In this document: positions 35,801 through 44,206 of the stretch, in pieces
Numbering within the stretch: position 1 is the first letter of the stretch
How the letters are laid out: every line of letters begins with the position of its first letter
NCBI RefSeq assembly: GCF_018327685.1
Contig: NZ_BNEL01000003.1
Span: forward strand, 310,001 to 374,000
From: Streptomyces sp. TS71-3
GTDB lineage: Bacteria > Actinomycetota > Actinomycetes > Streptomycetales > Streptomycetaceae
Reading direction: 5' to 3'
Length of the DNA: 64,000 bases
Program-made: the position numbers and the translations under genes
The notes under the pieces: model-generated
What the model saw: the letters and a program-made list of their open reading frames with translations, nothing else
Database searches by the model: none
What the model was told of the DNA's origin: nothing

Positions 35801-37488
35801 AGCAGGCGCCGGCCCGCGTCCTCGTCCTCCTCGTCCTCCTCGAAGACGCACTCGGACCACGCCTGGACGGCGTACTGCCCCAACGCCCCGGCGACTCCGC
35901 CAAGGTGCTCGTAGGCACGATGCGTCAGCAGGCCGTCCCGCTGGTGCTGCCACAGCAGGTCGAGGGTGAACCCGAGCAGCGGCAGGGCACCCGGCGTGTG
36001 CCCGGCGTCGGAGAGGATCCGCTCGGCCAGGCCGGCTTGGTAGGACACGGACGGCACGCCGGCGACGGCCGCCGTCACCACCTCGCGCAGTTGCCGGGCT
36101 CCCATGGGGCGCAGGACGTAGGGGTTGCGGGGCAGTACCGCCCCGATCCTGGGGTGGTCGAGCGCGGCCTGGAGGAAGTCGGCCCGCAGCGTGGTGAGTA
36201 CGTGCACGTCGGCCGGGAGCGAGCCGGCGTCGAACAGGACGCGGGCGAACCGGTCGAGTGCGGCCGGCTCCGCCGTGAGCAGTTCCTCGAACTGGTCGAC
36301 GACGATGAGGAGGCGGTCTGCGCCGGTGATCCGCAGGACGCCGGGGACGACGTCGGCCAGGGAGTGCGTTGCGAGGAGTGTGGTCAGGGCCTGGATGTGG
36401 GGGCGGGGTTCGCTCTCGGCGCGGGGGCCTTGCTCCCTGTCGATACGTGCGCGCCGCTCGCTCTCGATGCGAAGGCCCTGCTCGCTCCCGATACGAGAGC
36501 CCTCTTCGCCCTCGGCGGTGCCGGGTTCGAGCAGTGGCAGGAGCGCGGCGGCGAGCGCGGACAGCGGGTCGGGCCCGGTGCCCGGTCGCAGGACTGCCAC
36601 CGCGTACCCGTCGGATCGCAGTCCAGGTATGACCCCGGCCATCGCGAGTGAGGACTTGCCGGAGCCGGACGGTCCGACCAGGCAGGTCCAGGACCGGGTG
36701 GCCACCAGGCGGGCGAGTTCCCCGGTCTCCTCCGCCCTCCCGTGGAACACGGCCGCGTCGGTCTCCCGGAAGGCCGCCAGGCCACGGAACGGCGAGGGCG
36801 GAAGGGCGAGCTCGCGCAGCGGCGCCCAGGCGCTGGCCAGCGCACCGGTGGGTATCAGATAACTGGCGGGCGGCTCACCGGATTCGGCGACCACGACGAT
36901 GCCGACGACCCCGCAGAGCTCGTCGTCCCAGACAGGGCTGCCACTGAAGCCCCGGGAAACGCGGTAGCCGTTCGCGGCGAGGTCCAGTTGTACCCACCCG
37001 TCCGCCTGGCCGGCACGCAGCAGGCCAGCGTGCCACACCCCGGCCGGGCGCCCGTCCGGAAACCCGAACGCGCGCGCGGAATGGCTCCACAGATCCCGGC
37101 CCGTGACCAGCCGGACCGGTCGCCCCTCTGGCGGCGGGACCGAAAGCCGCAGGACGGCCATGTCCTCAGCACCGCGGCCCGCGTCGGGGCCCCACACCTC
37201 GACACGGGCGCTGGTCGTGCCCTGCGCCATGCCGTCACCCCGGCCGGGCACCAGCGGAAGGTCCACCTGGACTCGGGAAGCCTCGTCGGGCACCCGGCCG
37301 TCCGGGATGCCGAGTGCGGCCGAGACCACGTGGGCGCAGGTCAGTGCCTGATCCTCGGTGACGAGGAGCCCGACGCCCACCGGCTCGCCCTGAGCGTCGA
37401 AGATGCGCAGCACGGCCCGATCCAGGTCCGCGGGCCCGGGTCCCCCCGCCCCCGCTGCCTGGGCGGCGTCCTGCCCGGCCACCGTCAT
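32860..37488 (-). CDS. Trypsin-like protease / STAND NTPase / TM / beta-propeller conflict protein 2
   Basis: 1542 aa, same architecture as its downstream neighbour and clearly its paralogue. Triad: His in LTCAHVV (H53), Asp in AEDMAVLRL (D109), Ser in RGFSGSPVW (S182). Walker A GPSGSGKSS at 272-280, Walker B LLIVVDQFEELL (D398), a membrane helix near 755-778 (FFLSGLALVVTLAVVLGTLL), then the propeller. Two insertions are repeat-encoded: an Arg/Glu segment between Walker A and B (RIGSEQGLRIESERRARID) and nine heptads of xPSxATN type within the propeller (21-bp DNA units, about 34310-34510). Cysteine protease or nuclease domains are absent; the trypsin domain is the likely effector. A 308-bp promoter interval lies upstream. 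Confidence 0.9.
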   Translation of the reverse strand: MTVAGQDAAQAAGAGGPGPADLDRAVLRIFDAQGEPVGVGLLVTEDQALTCAHVVSAALGIPDGRVPDEASRVQVDLPLVPGRGDGMAQGTTSARVEVWGPDAGRGAEDMAVLRLSVPPPEGRPVRLVTGRDLWSHSARAFGFPDGRPAGVWHAGLLRAGQADGWVQLDLAANGYRVSRGFSGSPVWDDELCGVVGIVVVAESGEPPASYLIPTGALASAWAPLRELALPPSPFRGLAAFRETDAAVFHGRAEETGELARLVATRSWTCLVGPSGSGKSSLAMAGVIPGLRSDGYAVAVLRPGTGPDPLSALAAALLPLLEPGTAEGEEGSRIGSEQGLRIESERRARIDREQGPRAESEPRPHIQALTTLLATHSLADVVPGVLRITGADRLLIVVDQFEELLTAEPAALDRFARVLFDAGSLPADVHVLTTLRADFLQAALDHPRIGAVLPRNPYVLRPMGARQLREVVTAAVAGVPSVSYQAGLAERILSDAGHTPGALPLLGFTLDLLWQHQRDGLLTHRAYEHLGGVAGALGQYAVQAWSECVFEEDEEDEDAGRRLLAGLIRLPMGSSAVTRRTALRSDLGDGAWRVAQRLAATRLLVTGRTAEGTETVELAHDALITGWGRLADWVAENRSFLGWREALRHDRERWELGGRTTDLLPTPATLASAEPWLREHAADLTAAEHDYLERGRARRRLRARMRRFFLSGLALVVTLAVVLGTLLAFQRRESRAQQERADSLALAQLSSDRAKADPVESTMLALAAYRTSSTGEATDALLRSYVRYAGTTRQLSGLPDSLGGYQASGDGDVVLARSTGGKAILYVHAATGRIRSEQLRQPVPALYPLVSRDGSRAGYVGQDGSLFWYRVNRSDDGAPVAGRAHRLPAAPEVEEGLYDDHRAVFSPDGRVVAAASDTHIVWWDLDRGTLGGRVRAPDGIDSSDSLFFGADNRTVLARRYTGGTGDRSVGLVAVDRITGAEHPVPVADASDSAADTSGPAAGISGPAAATNEPAAATNGPSAATNGPSAGTNEPSKATNEPAVATNKPSTATNEPSAATNELIVSGDGAAVVTCRLHDGRAIYGGRAIYEGQATHGGRPVAGGPPLRGFSERADICNLEAVDDTGRRAVLQDGNDVRLVDLVHGTVVSRADGLGAGGSEIGLAYASVRGAPTLIGMIGNRLSYTALPGPVPLDVHTAGITPGGRTVVGIAKGGARIQVRSVDDPDKVLADAARPAPFRDPSLTSDHVVVSDDGTLVADRDGTGTISVRRATTLRRTARITTAAPPPSKGEQSTLTCFFDRSGHLVTVSGTVVQEWDPHTGRQLARFDTSVYHPGTAGDGRPEVSVAAYPADDTVAVAVPGDPRVHVVDLAEGRETAHVTTGRDTAAVEFDPGGRFLAVERSGGLIELWRRRPQSREVGPLPPLGNDAHVARFVDDQGHYLVAAAGKARVYQVGSHAYGSSYDLDSPADALIDTPYDVPGAARDGTALVYEDGGPGGEGGVLPLDPALWARRLCAVIGSRDFTARERAGLPTHLPPKPACPDGR
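34310..34510. repeat. 21-bp in-frame repeat encoding (A/S)xATN(E/G)P heptads
   Basis: About nine head-to-tail 21-bp units inside the propeller of conflict protein 2. The encoded heptads differ at two or three positions each (EPSAATN, KPSTATN, EPAVATN, EPSKATN, GPSAGTN). The array sits between two propeller strands, so it forms an exposed loop. Confidence 0.85.
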
Positions 37489-37796
37489 GCCCTGAGCGTT
37501 CCGTGCATACCGACCGCCGCCGCCTCTTCAGCGTGCCCGCACTCCGTCGGATCCACCACGCCTCCCCAACGTCCGTGTCCCCCTGGCGTCTACGTACGTT
37601 CTACCCTCTCGCGCGCCTGACGGGGTGCGAGTTGTCGGGCACGGGGGGCTCCGGGGCCGCCGGGCCCGGGCGGGCACAAGGGAGGCGGGAGGCGGGCGCT
37701 CACGGGTGGCGTCCCTCCGGTGCCGAACGACACGCGGGTGCGCCCGGTTCGAGGGACCGACACCCCACCGTCAAGGGAGGGTTCTGCCCAGGCGGC
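37489..37796. other. Promoter interval upstream of conflict operon
   Basis: 308 bp between the DUF4232 lipoprotein stop and the start of conflict protein 2, both on the minus strand. No gene is seen. A possible -10 (TAGAAC on the minus strand, near 37596) has no clear -35 partner. Confidence 0.35.
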
Positions 37797-38453
37797 TCAC
37801 TTGCCGCCGACAGGACCGACGAACGTACCCGGGTGCGTGGCACCGTCCTGGAGGAGCACCGGCTGGAAGTCCCATGCGACCTTCGCCGACGTGGTCTCGT
37901 TGGGCGGGGTGACGACGACGGTCTTCACGTCCAGCTTCTGACCGGAGCCCTCGGTGAACGGCAGGTAGGTGATGGTGAAGCTGGTGCTGCCGCCCGGCTT
38001 GACGGTGACGGCGTGCGGGGAGACGGACGTCTGACGGCTCAGCGACCACGTCTTGCCGCCCCCGACCAGGTCGACGCCCGGGTAGCCGTTCATCGTGCAG
38101 GCGCCGGAGCCGTTGTTGGTCATCTTTATGACCACTCCCCCCGCCGAACCGACCGACTGCGCACCGCTGCCGGGCGCGACGGCGAAGGAGAGGTCGCCGG
38201 TGTGGCAGCGATCGCTTGCGGCCGCTGCGCCGGACCCGGTGGAGGAGCCCTGGGACGAGTCGGAGGAACCGCCGGCCGAGGCCGAGTTGCCGGAGTCCGC
38301 GGTCGTGGACGATCCCGAGGAGGCACCGTCTCCGCTCGACGCGTTCGACACGCTCGATGCGTTGTCAGCACTCTCCCCGCCCCCACAGGCGGTGAGGAGA
38401 AGCCCGGCGCTCAGGGTGGCAACGGCAAGCGAAAGGGGCTGCAGACGACGCAT
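37797..38453 (-). CDS. DUF4232 lipoprotein
   Basis: 218 aa; the ATG at 38453 is preceded by GAGG 5 nt upstream. Lipoprotein signal with lipobox LLTAC (MRRLQPLSLAVATLSAGLLL, then TACGGG). A Ser/Gly/Ala-rich spacer of about 55 residues follows. Then a DUF4232 domain: CHTGDLSFAVAPGSGAQSVG, GVVIKMTNNGSGACTMNGYP, GVDLVGGG, two conserved Cys probably bonded. These are common extracytoplasmic lipoproteins of actinomycetes with unknown role. It precedes the conflict operon on the same strand, but the 308-bp gap suggests an independent unit. Confidence 0.9.
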   Translation of the reverse strand: MRRLQPLSLAVATLSAGLLLTACGGGESADNASSVSNASSGDGASSGSSTTADSGNSASAGGSSDSSQGSSTGSGAAAASDRCHTGDLSFAVAPGSGAQSVGSAGGVVIKMTNNGSGACTMNGYPGVDLVGGGKTWSLSRQTSVSPHAVTVKPGGSTSFTITYLPFTEGSGQKLDVKTVVVTPPNETTSAKVAWDFQPVLLQDGATHPGTFVGPVGGK

Positions 38454-38786
38454 CAAAACCTCACAGGGGAAAGTCACCGGACATTCCGAGGCCTCACGAC
38501 CCCGCTGGTGACGACTCTGCCCTACGGAGAACCGCAGGTGGCCGCCTGTGGGAAGCCCATTACCCCGCTGTCGACAGCTCGTGACACGGCAACACCTACG
38601 GCCGCACACGGCAACACCTGCGGGTTCCGCGGGCGCGCGTCCAGCCGGCGGTCCGGCGGGGTCCGTGGTTCCAGGAGACGGCAGGGCACAGGCGGGCGCG
38701 TGGCACAACGTCACCGCAGGGACCGCCTGTTGCGGACGACCCGCCACAACCAAGTAGGCGATAGGAATGGGAAGCTGGCCGGGGAA
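38454..38786. other. Intergenic region upstream of DUF4232 gene
   Basis: 333 bp containing the lipoprotein promoter and the 3' flank of the SRA-nuclease gene. A direct repeat, CGGCAACACCT, occurs twice near 38590 and 38610. No gene is seen. Confidence 0.35.
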
Positions 38787-39779
38787 CTAGGGCAGGGCCT
38801 CAGGGTTGGTGCTGGCGTATCCCTTGCCCTCCGGCCAGATCAGCGCGCATCCCTGGGATTGGGCAAGGGCCAGGAGGTCTTCGCGCGGCTTCGACGGAAG
38901 GAGAATGCCGCGCACTGAGTGCTCAACGAACCTCCCATAGTCGGCGAGCTGGCCGATGGCCATGCGCACGTTCTCCCGGGTGACGCTGCCCTTGGCTTCG
39001 GTCAGAAGACCAAGGTCCTGGCAGTGCAGATCGGTGAAGAGCGGACGCGTCTCGCCGGGCGGCAGGATCCTATGCCGACTGGCCGGGTGACCCTCTTGAG
39101 CGAGATGTTCGGCGAACGCCTTCACCAGACGGGCCTCCCTCCGGTCGGCTTCGTACACCTCGCGGTTGGGATTGACGAAGGTTGCCTCCGTCTCGTTCCG
39201 TTCCAACGGCATCTCGTCGACCTGGTTGGGCTGAGCGTTGAGCAGGCGGCCGAGCCTAGTGCTGGGTTGCTCCGGCTCGGTGTCAACCGGCCTGAGGCAG
39301 AAGACGATGACCTTCCGTGGGGGACCATCACTGGTCTCTGGTGCGTCGGCCGTGTACCAGGGGTTCTCTGAGTCAACGACGAACTCGCCGCGGTAGGTGA
39401 CGGTTCCGCGGGCGCCCTGGAAGACGCGAAGCGCCCGCCCCTCTGCCTTGTGGTTCAGGATGCTGGCGTTGCCGGACACCATTCGCTGATCGCCGTACTG
39501 CCCTTCGCCGCTGTAGTGGAAGCAGCCGTCCGGCATCCAGTCGTCGTAGTAGCCGTGCTTCTCGCCCGCGACGGGATCCGTGAAGACGAAGACATTGGGT
39601 GTCTTGGCGGACGGGCCGATCCCCCCTTGGGTCCGGCCCCCGAATCGATTGTGCAGTTCCTTACGTTCGATCCGATCACCGGGCTTGAGCGTCCACTCGA
39701 CCGAGCTGGGTGCCGTCTTCACCTGCTTCCTCCCGTCATCGCGGCCCTTACCGAACAACCTGACGAGAGCATGCCACAT
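38787..39779 (-). CDS. SRA-like (ScoMcrA-type) / PD-(D/E)XK candidate modification-dependent restriction enzyme
   Basis: 330 aa. Residues about 28-170 match the SRA-like domain seen in ScoMcrA-type proteins: LKPGDRIERKELHNRFGGR, QGGIGPS, KHGYYDDWMPDGCFHYSGEG, then QYGDQRMVSGNASILNH. SRA folds flip out modified cytosines. Residues about 245-285 carry a PD-(D/E)XK-type core, TDLHCQDLGLLTEAKGS: D250, then E261-A-K263, followed by a helix VRMAIGQLADYGRF. Together these suggest a single-chain type IV restriction enzyme attacking modified foreign DNA. ScoMcrA itself uses HNH, so this is a different nuclease partner. GC content looks lower than in neighbours, consistent with transfer. Catalysis is inferred from motifs. 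Confidence 0.75.
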   Translation of the reverse strand: MWHALVRLFGKGRDDGRKQVKTAPSSVEWTLKPGDRIERKELHNRFGGRTQGGIGPSAKTPNVFVFTDPVAGEKHGYYDDWMPDGCFHYSGEGQYGDQRMVSGNASILNHKAEGRALRVFQGARGTVTYRGEFVVDSENPWYTADAPETSDGPPRKVIVFCLRPVDTEPEQPSTRLGRLLNAQPNQVDEMPLERNETEATFVNPNREVYEADRREARLVKAFAEHLAQEGHPASRHRILPPGETRPLFTDLHCQDLGLLTEAKGSVTRENVRMAIGQLADYGRFVEHSVRGILLPSKPREDLLALAQSQGCALIWPEGKGYASTNPEALP

Positions 39780-39864
39780 CCCTTCGGATGCAGGATTCCG
39801 CTATCCGATTGAGCAGTTCGTAACCGGTGGACGTGTCGAGGTGGGCCCCTGGCGGTAACAGCAG

Positions 39865-39892
39865 GAGGCCACCGACATCAGCCGGTGGCCTC
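39865..39892. terminator. Hairpin between ABC operon and SRA-nuclease gene
   Basis: Perfect 10-bp stem (39865-39874 with 39883-39892), 8-nt loop. It lies 230 bp beyond the end of the ABC-transporter operon and 86 bp upstream of the SRA-nuclease start, so it may end the former's transcript. No T-run on either side. Confidence 0.5.
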
Positions 39893-40121
39893 TGGCTGGT
39901 GCGGCATCCGCCCCTCAACCGACCCCGACGAGAACAACGACAAGATCAACTGATCCGGCACGGATCCGGCACGACACCTCCGACGCCATGATCGGGCTCG
40001 CACGTTCCTGCGCCTACGATCCCGACCTACGCCACTTTCAGGAGCCATTGGACCCTCCCTATGGATCACGCAGGCAGTTGCGACGTGAGGCATCGTCTCC
40101 CGTATCCGGGTGGTCAGCCTG

Positions 40122-40865
40122 TCAGGCAGCGACGCCCCGGCTCCGGAGCAGTTCGGTGTAGGCCGCCTCGGCGGCACGTCCCGCGAGAGTGCCGGGTGGG
40201 GTGTGGGTCAGAAACGTGCTGGTGTTCCCGTGGTGGAGGACCGTCCCGGCGTACACGACGGTGACGTGGTCGGCCTCCTCGGCGAGGTCGGCGACGTCGT
40301 GCGTGGACAGCAGCACCCGCACGTCGCCGGTCAGGCCGCGCAGGATGTCGCGGAAGACGCGGCGCTGGTAGGGGTCCATGCCGGCGGTGGGCTCGTCCAG
40401 CAGGAGGATGCGCGCGCCGTGCACGAGTGCCCCGGCGACGCCGACGCGTCGCAGCTGGCCGCCGGAGAGCCGGCTCGTGCGGGTGTCGGTCTGCTCGGCC
40501 AGGTCCACGCGGGTGAGGGCTCTGCGGGCCTGTTTCCAGGCGTCGGTGCGGTTCATCCCCTTGAGCCAGCCGATGTAGGCGACGTACTCGCGCGCGGTGA
40601 GCGTGGGCATGGGCACGATGTCCTGCGGCATCCAGGCGACGGCCCGCCGATATGCCGCGGTGCCGGCCGGCGCGCCATCCAGGGTGACGCGTCCCTTCTG
40701 CGGCCGGGTCACCGAGGCGGCGAGCTTCAGCACGGTGGACTTGCCGGCGCCGTTGGGGCCGAGCAGGACGGTGAGGCCGTCCGGCAGGGTGTAGCAGAAG
40801 TCCCGCAGCACGGGGCTTCTCCAGCGCCGGTAGCCGTAGGTGCAGTTGCTGAGTTCGAGTGTCAC
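40122..40865 (-). CDS. ABC transporter ATP-binding protein
   Basis: 247 aa; the GTG at 40865 overlaps the preceding gene's stop (GTGA), with AGGA upstream. Walker A GPNGAGKST, signature SRLSGGQLRR, Walker B ILLLDEPTAGMD, H-loop STHD: a complete ATPase of the drug/lantibiotic-export or ABC-2 type (CcmA-like). It is the last gene of a minus-strand operon with two membrane proteins and a small secreted protein. It likely powers export or immunity towards a peptide, or transport of an unknown substrate. Confidence 0.92.
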   Translation of the reverse strand: MTLELSNCTYGYRRWRSPVLRDFCYTLPDGLTVLLGPNGAGKSTVLKLAASVTRPQKGRVTLDGAPAGTAAYRRAVAWMPQDIVPMPTLTAREYVAYIGWLKGMNRTDAWKQARRALTRVDLAEQTDTRTSRLSGGQLRRVGVAGALVHGARILLLDEPTAGMDPYQRRVFRDILRGLTGDVRVLLSTHDVADLAEEADHVTVVYAGTVLHHGNTSTFLTHTPPGTLAGRAAEAAYTELLRSRGVAA

Positions 40866-41440
40866 GCTGTCTTCCTCGACGTGCGGATCTGGGCGGCGAG
40901 GCCGACGGCGAGCGCCACCAGGGAGACGGTTGCCGCGAAGGAGTTGTCCGCGGGCAGGGCGACAATGGTCCAGGTGTGCGGCACGTTGGCGTGGAACCCG
41001 GTGAGCGAGACCAAGAACAGCCAGCCCACCGGAATCATGACCGCCGCCTGACCGGCCCACGCCCGCCCCAGCAGCATGAGCCCGGCCAGGAAGGCCGCGT
41101 TACGGCCGGCGCAGGCGGCCGTTGCCGTGCCCTGCACGGCTGAGACGAGAAAGCCGCACAGTACCCCCGCAGCCAGAACCGCGGTGATGAGTAGGCAGTC
41201 GAGCCGGTTCACGGACCGGACCGCGGAGGCCTCGGCGGCAGGAAGCCGGGATTCCAGGACCGTCATGAGGACGGCGAGCAGAGGGACGGGGACGAACACG
41301 GAGAGTGCGATCTGGGTGTTGCCGGCGAGCGCGGGCAGGATCACGGTGACGTCCTGCACCGCGAAGAGGGCGGCGGCGAAGACGACCAGGGCGAGCGGCA
41401 GCAGAACGTGCCCCCGTCGGGCCTTGAACCACCACCTCAC
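40862..41440 (-). CDS. ABC-associated membrane protein (permease-like)
   Basis: 192 aa from the GTG at 41440, chosen because it overlaps the upstream stop (GTGA); an ATG at 41458 and a further start at 41482 are alternatives. It is strongly hydrophobic with about six helices (VLLPLALVVFAAALFA, LLITAVLAAGVLCGFLVSAV, SLVALAVGLAAQI), typical of ABC-2-like permease halves. Its stop overlaps the ATPase start, so the genes are translationally coupled. Substrate unknown. Confidence 0.78.
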   Translation of the reverse strand: MRWWFKARRGHVLLPLALVVFAAALFAVQDVTVILPALAGNTQIALSVFVPVPLLAVLMTVLESRLPAAEASAVRSVNRLDCLLITAVLAAGVLCGFLVSAVQGTATAACAGRNAAFLAGLMLLGRAWAGQAAVMIPVGWLFLVSLTGFHANVPHTWTIVALPADNSFAATVSLVALAVGLAAQIRTSRKTA

Positions 41441-42717
41441 CGCGACTTCGCCCCGCATGTGTCGAGCGACCGTCTGACCCATGCGGCCTGTTCGGCTTTC
41501 GGCTGGCCCAGCACACGGGCCACGTCAGCGTGCACCTGCTCTTCCAGCTCCTGAGCTCGAAGGTCTTGGTCCTCTCGCTTCCGGTACTTTCGGTACTGCT
41601 GCTCCTGACCGGTTTTCATGGCTGCCCACAGCCAGACGGAGTGGGCGGTACGGGTGTCGACCTGGGCACAGCGGAAATGCAGGGAACGCACCACGATCTG
41701 GTATACGGCATCACCGCTCCGTACCGGGCCGGTGAGGATCATGCGCCAGCCGGTCGATGTCGAGGGTTTCCCTGTACGGGCGTAGGTGTAGCTGTCGGTG
41801 ATCAGCCGGGGCGGTGCCGGAACAGCCCCGGCGTCATACAGGACGCGTAGTGCGCTTGCGGTGTCGCGCTGGAGCTGCGGCAGATAGCGTGCGTTGTACT
41901 CCGGTACGCACATGCGCGGCGCGCTGCCCGCGCACGTCATGGTCACGTGCCCCCCGGTCATCGGTGGAGTGGCCCGCCAGCCCTCGGCCGTGTGGTAGGC
42001 CCCGAAGACACCACCCACGGCGACCGCGGCCGCAACCACGACTCGCAGCATCCGCCATCCGTATGGCAGCCAGAGGATCACAAGTCCGATGGCAAACCCA
42101 CCCGCGAACAGCACGGGCACCACAACGGTGACCAGTCTTGGCACCTCGCCGATGCCGAAGATGCCGAACTGCCCGGAGACATGCCGAGGCCAGTACGGCT
42201 GCACTGCCACGGTGAAGGCCACGATGATCCAGTCGGCCACAGCCACGATCGGTGTGGCGATGATCCGGGGGATCCTGCAGCCGACGGCGAATCCGACGAC
42301 GGCATGGACGACACAGAGCACCATGGCGGCGCAAGGTAGCCGCAGGCTGTCGAGGGTGGGCGTGGTCGCTGACCGTGCAAGTGAGATCGCTGGAGGAAGC
42401 AGCAGAACGAGCCAGGAGAGCGCAATCACAGGGGCCAGCACATTGGCCGCAATCCGGTAACGAGAACGCGCCGGAGCCAGCTCCCATATGCGTGCGTTCT
42501 TCAGGCCCCCGCTCTCCCAGCAGGCAAGAGCCGCTGCCACCGCATACGCCAACGCGTACAGCGAATCCAACGGTTGGGCGACGATGGTAGGCGCGTAATG
42601 GTAATAACTTGAGAGGGGGGCTGATTCTCCCACCACGTAGTAGAAAAGTGTGAGCAGGAGGACGATAGGCGCGGCCCACCGCATGCATCCGCCACGCAGG
42701 GCGGTAGTGAATTTCAC
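41437..42717 (-). CDS. Multi-helix membrane protein with extracytoplasmic C-terminal domain (DUF7224-like)
   Basis: 426 aa. About six helices in the first 245 residues (WAAPIVLLLTLFYYVVG, LAPVIALSWLVLLLPPAISL, LVTVVVPVLFAGGFAIGLVI), then about 180 residues with a Cys pair (MTCAGSAPRMCVPEY) and a helical tail (EQQYRKYRKREDQDLRAQEL). The layout is that of ABC-linked membrane proteins of the DUF7224 type, as far as I recall. Coupled by overlap to the permease-like gene and 66 nt downstream of the small secreted protein gene. It may act as the substrate-receiving subunit. Confidence 0.75.
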   Translation of the reverse strand: MKFTTALRGGCMRWAAPIVLLLTLFYYVVGESAPLSSYYHYAPTIVAQPLDSLYALAYAVAAALACWESGGLKNARIWELAPARSRYRIAANVLAPVIALSWLVLLLPPAISLARSATTPTLDSLRLPCAAMVLCVVHAVVGFAVGCRIPRIIATPIVAVADWIIVAFTVAVQPYWPRHVSGQFGIFGIGEVPRLVTVVVPVLFAGGFAIGLVILWLPYGWRMLRVVVAAAVAVGGVFGAYHTAEGWRATPPMTGGHVTMTCAGSAPRMCVPEYNARYLPQLQRDTASALRVLYDAGAVPAPPRLITDSYTYARTGKPSTSTGWRMILTGPVRSGDAVYQIVVRSLHFRCAQVDTRTAHSVWLWAAMKTGQEQQYRKYRKREDQDLRAQELEEQVHADVARVLGQPKAEQAAWVRRSLDTCGAKSR

Positions 42718-42783
42718 AGAATCTCACCGAACCAGTCGTCGACTGCGCAGGGCGCCCTGGCGGGGCACCCTCGAAGCTGAAGC

Positions 42784-43218
42784 TCAGCCAGTGCCGTCGA
42801 CCTTGGTGGTATCCACGGTGAGCGAACCCACGGTGAGCACAGGACCGGCCACACCCGATCCGCCGATCTTCATAATCTCAAAATAATAATCCTCTATGCC
42901 GGCTGGCAGGTCGGTCCACTCGCCGTTGCTGACGCTCCCGCTGAAACAGGCGGTGTACGTCTTGTTGTCGTAGGAGAGATCGGGCAAAGCGGTTCTGTCT
43001 CTCCAGATTTGCACGTCCGTGGAGTGCGTCGTGGCGTCCGTACGGCAGTCGTGGAACGTAATCTGCGAGTACAGCTCATCCTGCCAACGCCGGGACTCGA
43101 AGCCCGGGCTGGCAGCGGTAATGGAGCTGGTCCAATTGGCTTCGGCGGTGGGAGCCAGGGCGAGAGTGATCACCGCTGCCGTGCCGAGAACCATGGATAC
43201 GCGTCTACCGTGCTTCAT
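42784..43218 (-). CDS. Small secreted protein heading the ABC operon
   Basis: 144 aa; the ATG at 43218 is preceded by GGAGGG about 9 nt upstream. Signal peptide MKHGRRVSMVLGTAAVITLA, LAPTAEA, cleavage before NWTSS. The mature part is about 118 aa with two Cys (FHDCRTDATTHST, TACFSGSVSNGEW), probably disulfide-bonded, and many aromatic residues (YSQITF, IEDYYFEIMK). I do not recognise the family. As the first gene of a secreted-protein/membrane/ABC unit it could be the exported or sensed factor. GC content is lower than in the flanking genes. Confidence 0.8.
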   Translation of the reverse strand: MKHGRRVSMVLGTAAVITLALAPTAEANWTSSITAASPGFESRRWQDELYSQITFHDCRTDATTHSTDVQIWRDRTALPDLSYDNKTYTACFSGSVSNGEWTDLPAGIEDYYFEIMKIGGSGVAGPVLTVGSLTVDTTKVDGTG

Positions 43219-44206
43219 TTCTCTATTCCCTCCGGAAATCCTGGTAGAGCTCATGCGAAGGCAGTTCGAGAGCGATGAACCGGACACATGGCGCGGCCTC
43301 GCCATCTCCTCAATGCGCAGCACTGGCCTAGACCAGTCACGGTGCGTGAGCACTGTAGAGGAGAGGCGTACGCGATCGACAACCATTCATCAGGGCGCGA
43401 CGGAAAATCGATCTCACGTGCCCATGGGCGAGTCCACCTAGCAGCGGTACCTCCTCGCCCCCATGCCTGCGCGTTTGCTCTACATCGCAGCGTGACGAGA
43501 GAGTGAAGGAGGGGCCGTAAACTTGGCTGAATGTGAACGCGCGGAAACGTCGAGGTAAACGATGCGGGGTGCATCCGGGCCGGTCTTCGATGATGACCGA
43601 GAGGGAGCGCGGCAGGTGGGCCGTGGTGGGGATTGCCGTGCAGACCCCACCTGGTCCGTGGACTGGCGGTGGTAACGGCGCCGACCTCAGCACTCTTGCA
43701 CCTCACTTCCCGCCTCAGAGCTCGCTCCCACGAAGCGCGTCGCCCCGGACCGCCAGACGCACGCGGAGTCATGGCCATCCCGGAGCCTGAGCGCCCCCGC
43801 CGAGGGCATCCTGGGGTTCGCCGATCGCCTGCTCAACGCGGCACGGGCGCCGGCCGGACTGGAGCGGGGTGGGGACGGGGGCGCAGGCCCGGCCGGGGGC
43901 CCGGACCGCGCGCGGCGAGCAGAGCGAACCGCACTTGAAGCCGTAGAGAGACCTGCAACTCGGCACTCTCGGTCTCGGTGGTCCTGTCTCGGTCTCGACT
44001 GCCCCGCTCGGTCTCGGTTGCCCCGTCTCGGTTAATGATTGACACCGCGGCCTCACCTGATGCTTGACGCCGCTTGACTGGGCGTCTGGCCGGTGCGCGG
44101 GAGAGGGTCAGATCATGACCGTTTAGATCATGTCTACTGAAGGGACCGTAGACATGGCGCTCAGGCGGTAACTGGGGACCTTCCATCACATGTGCGGTAC
44201 CCGCTC
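43219..44206. other. About 1 kb without a confident gene; possible decayed frame
   Basis: No convincing start/ribosome-site pair. A plus-strand stretch around 43790-43965 reads like genuine protein (EGILGFADRLLNAARAP, then AERTALEAVERPATR) but has no start and runs into a repeat, so it may be the remnant of a lost gene. Bases about 43968-44035 contain repeated GTCTCGG units. GC content is lower than in the window at large, suggesting a patchwork of transferred DNA. Confidence 0.4.
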
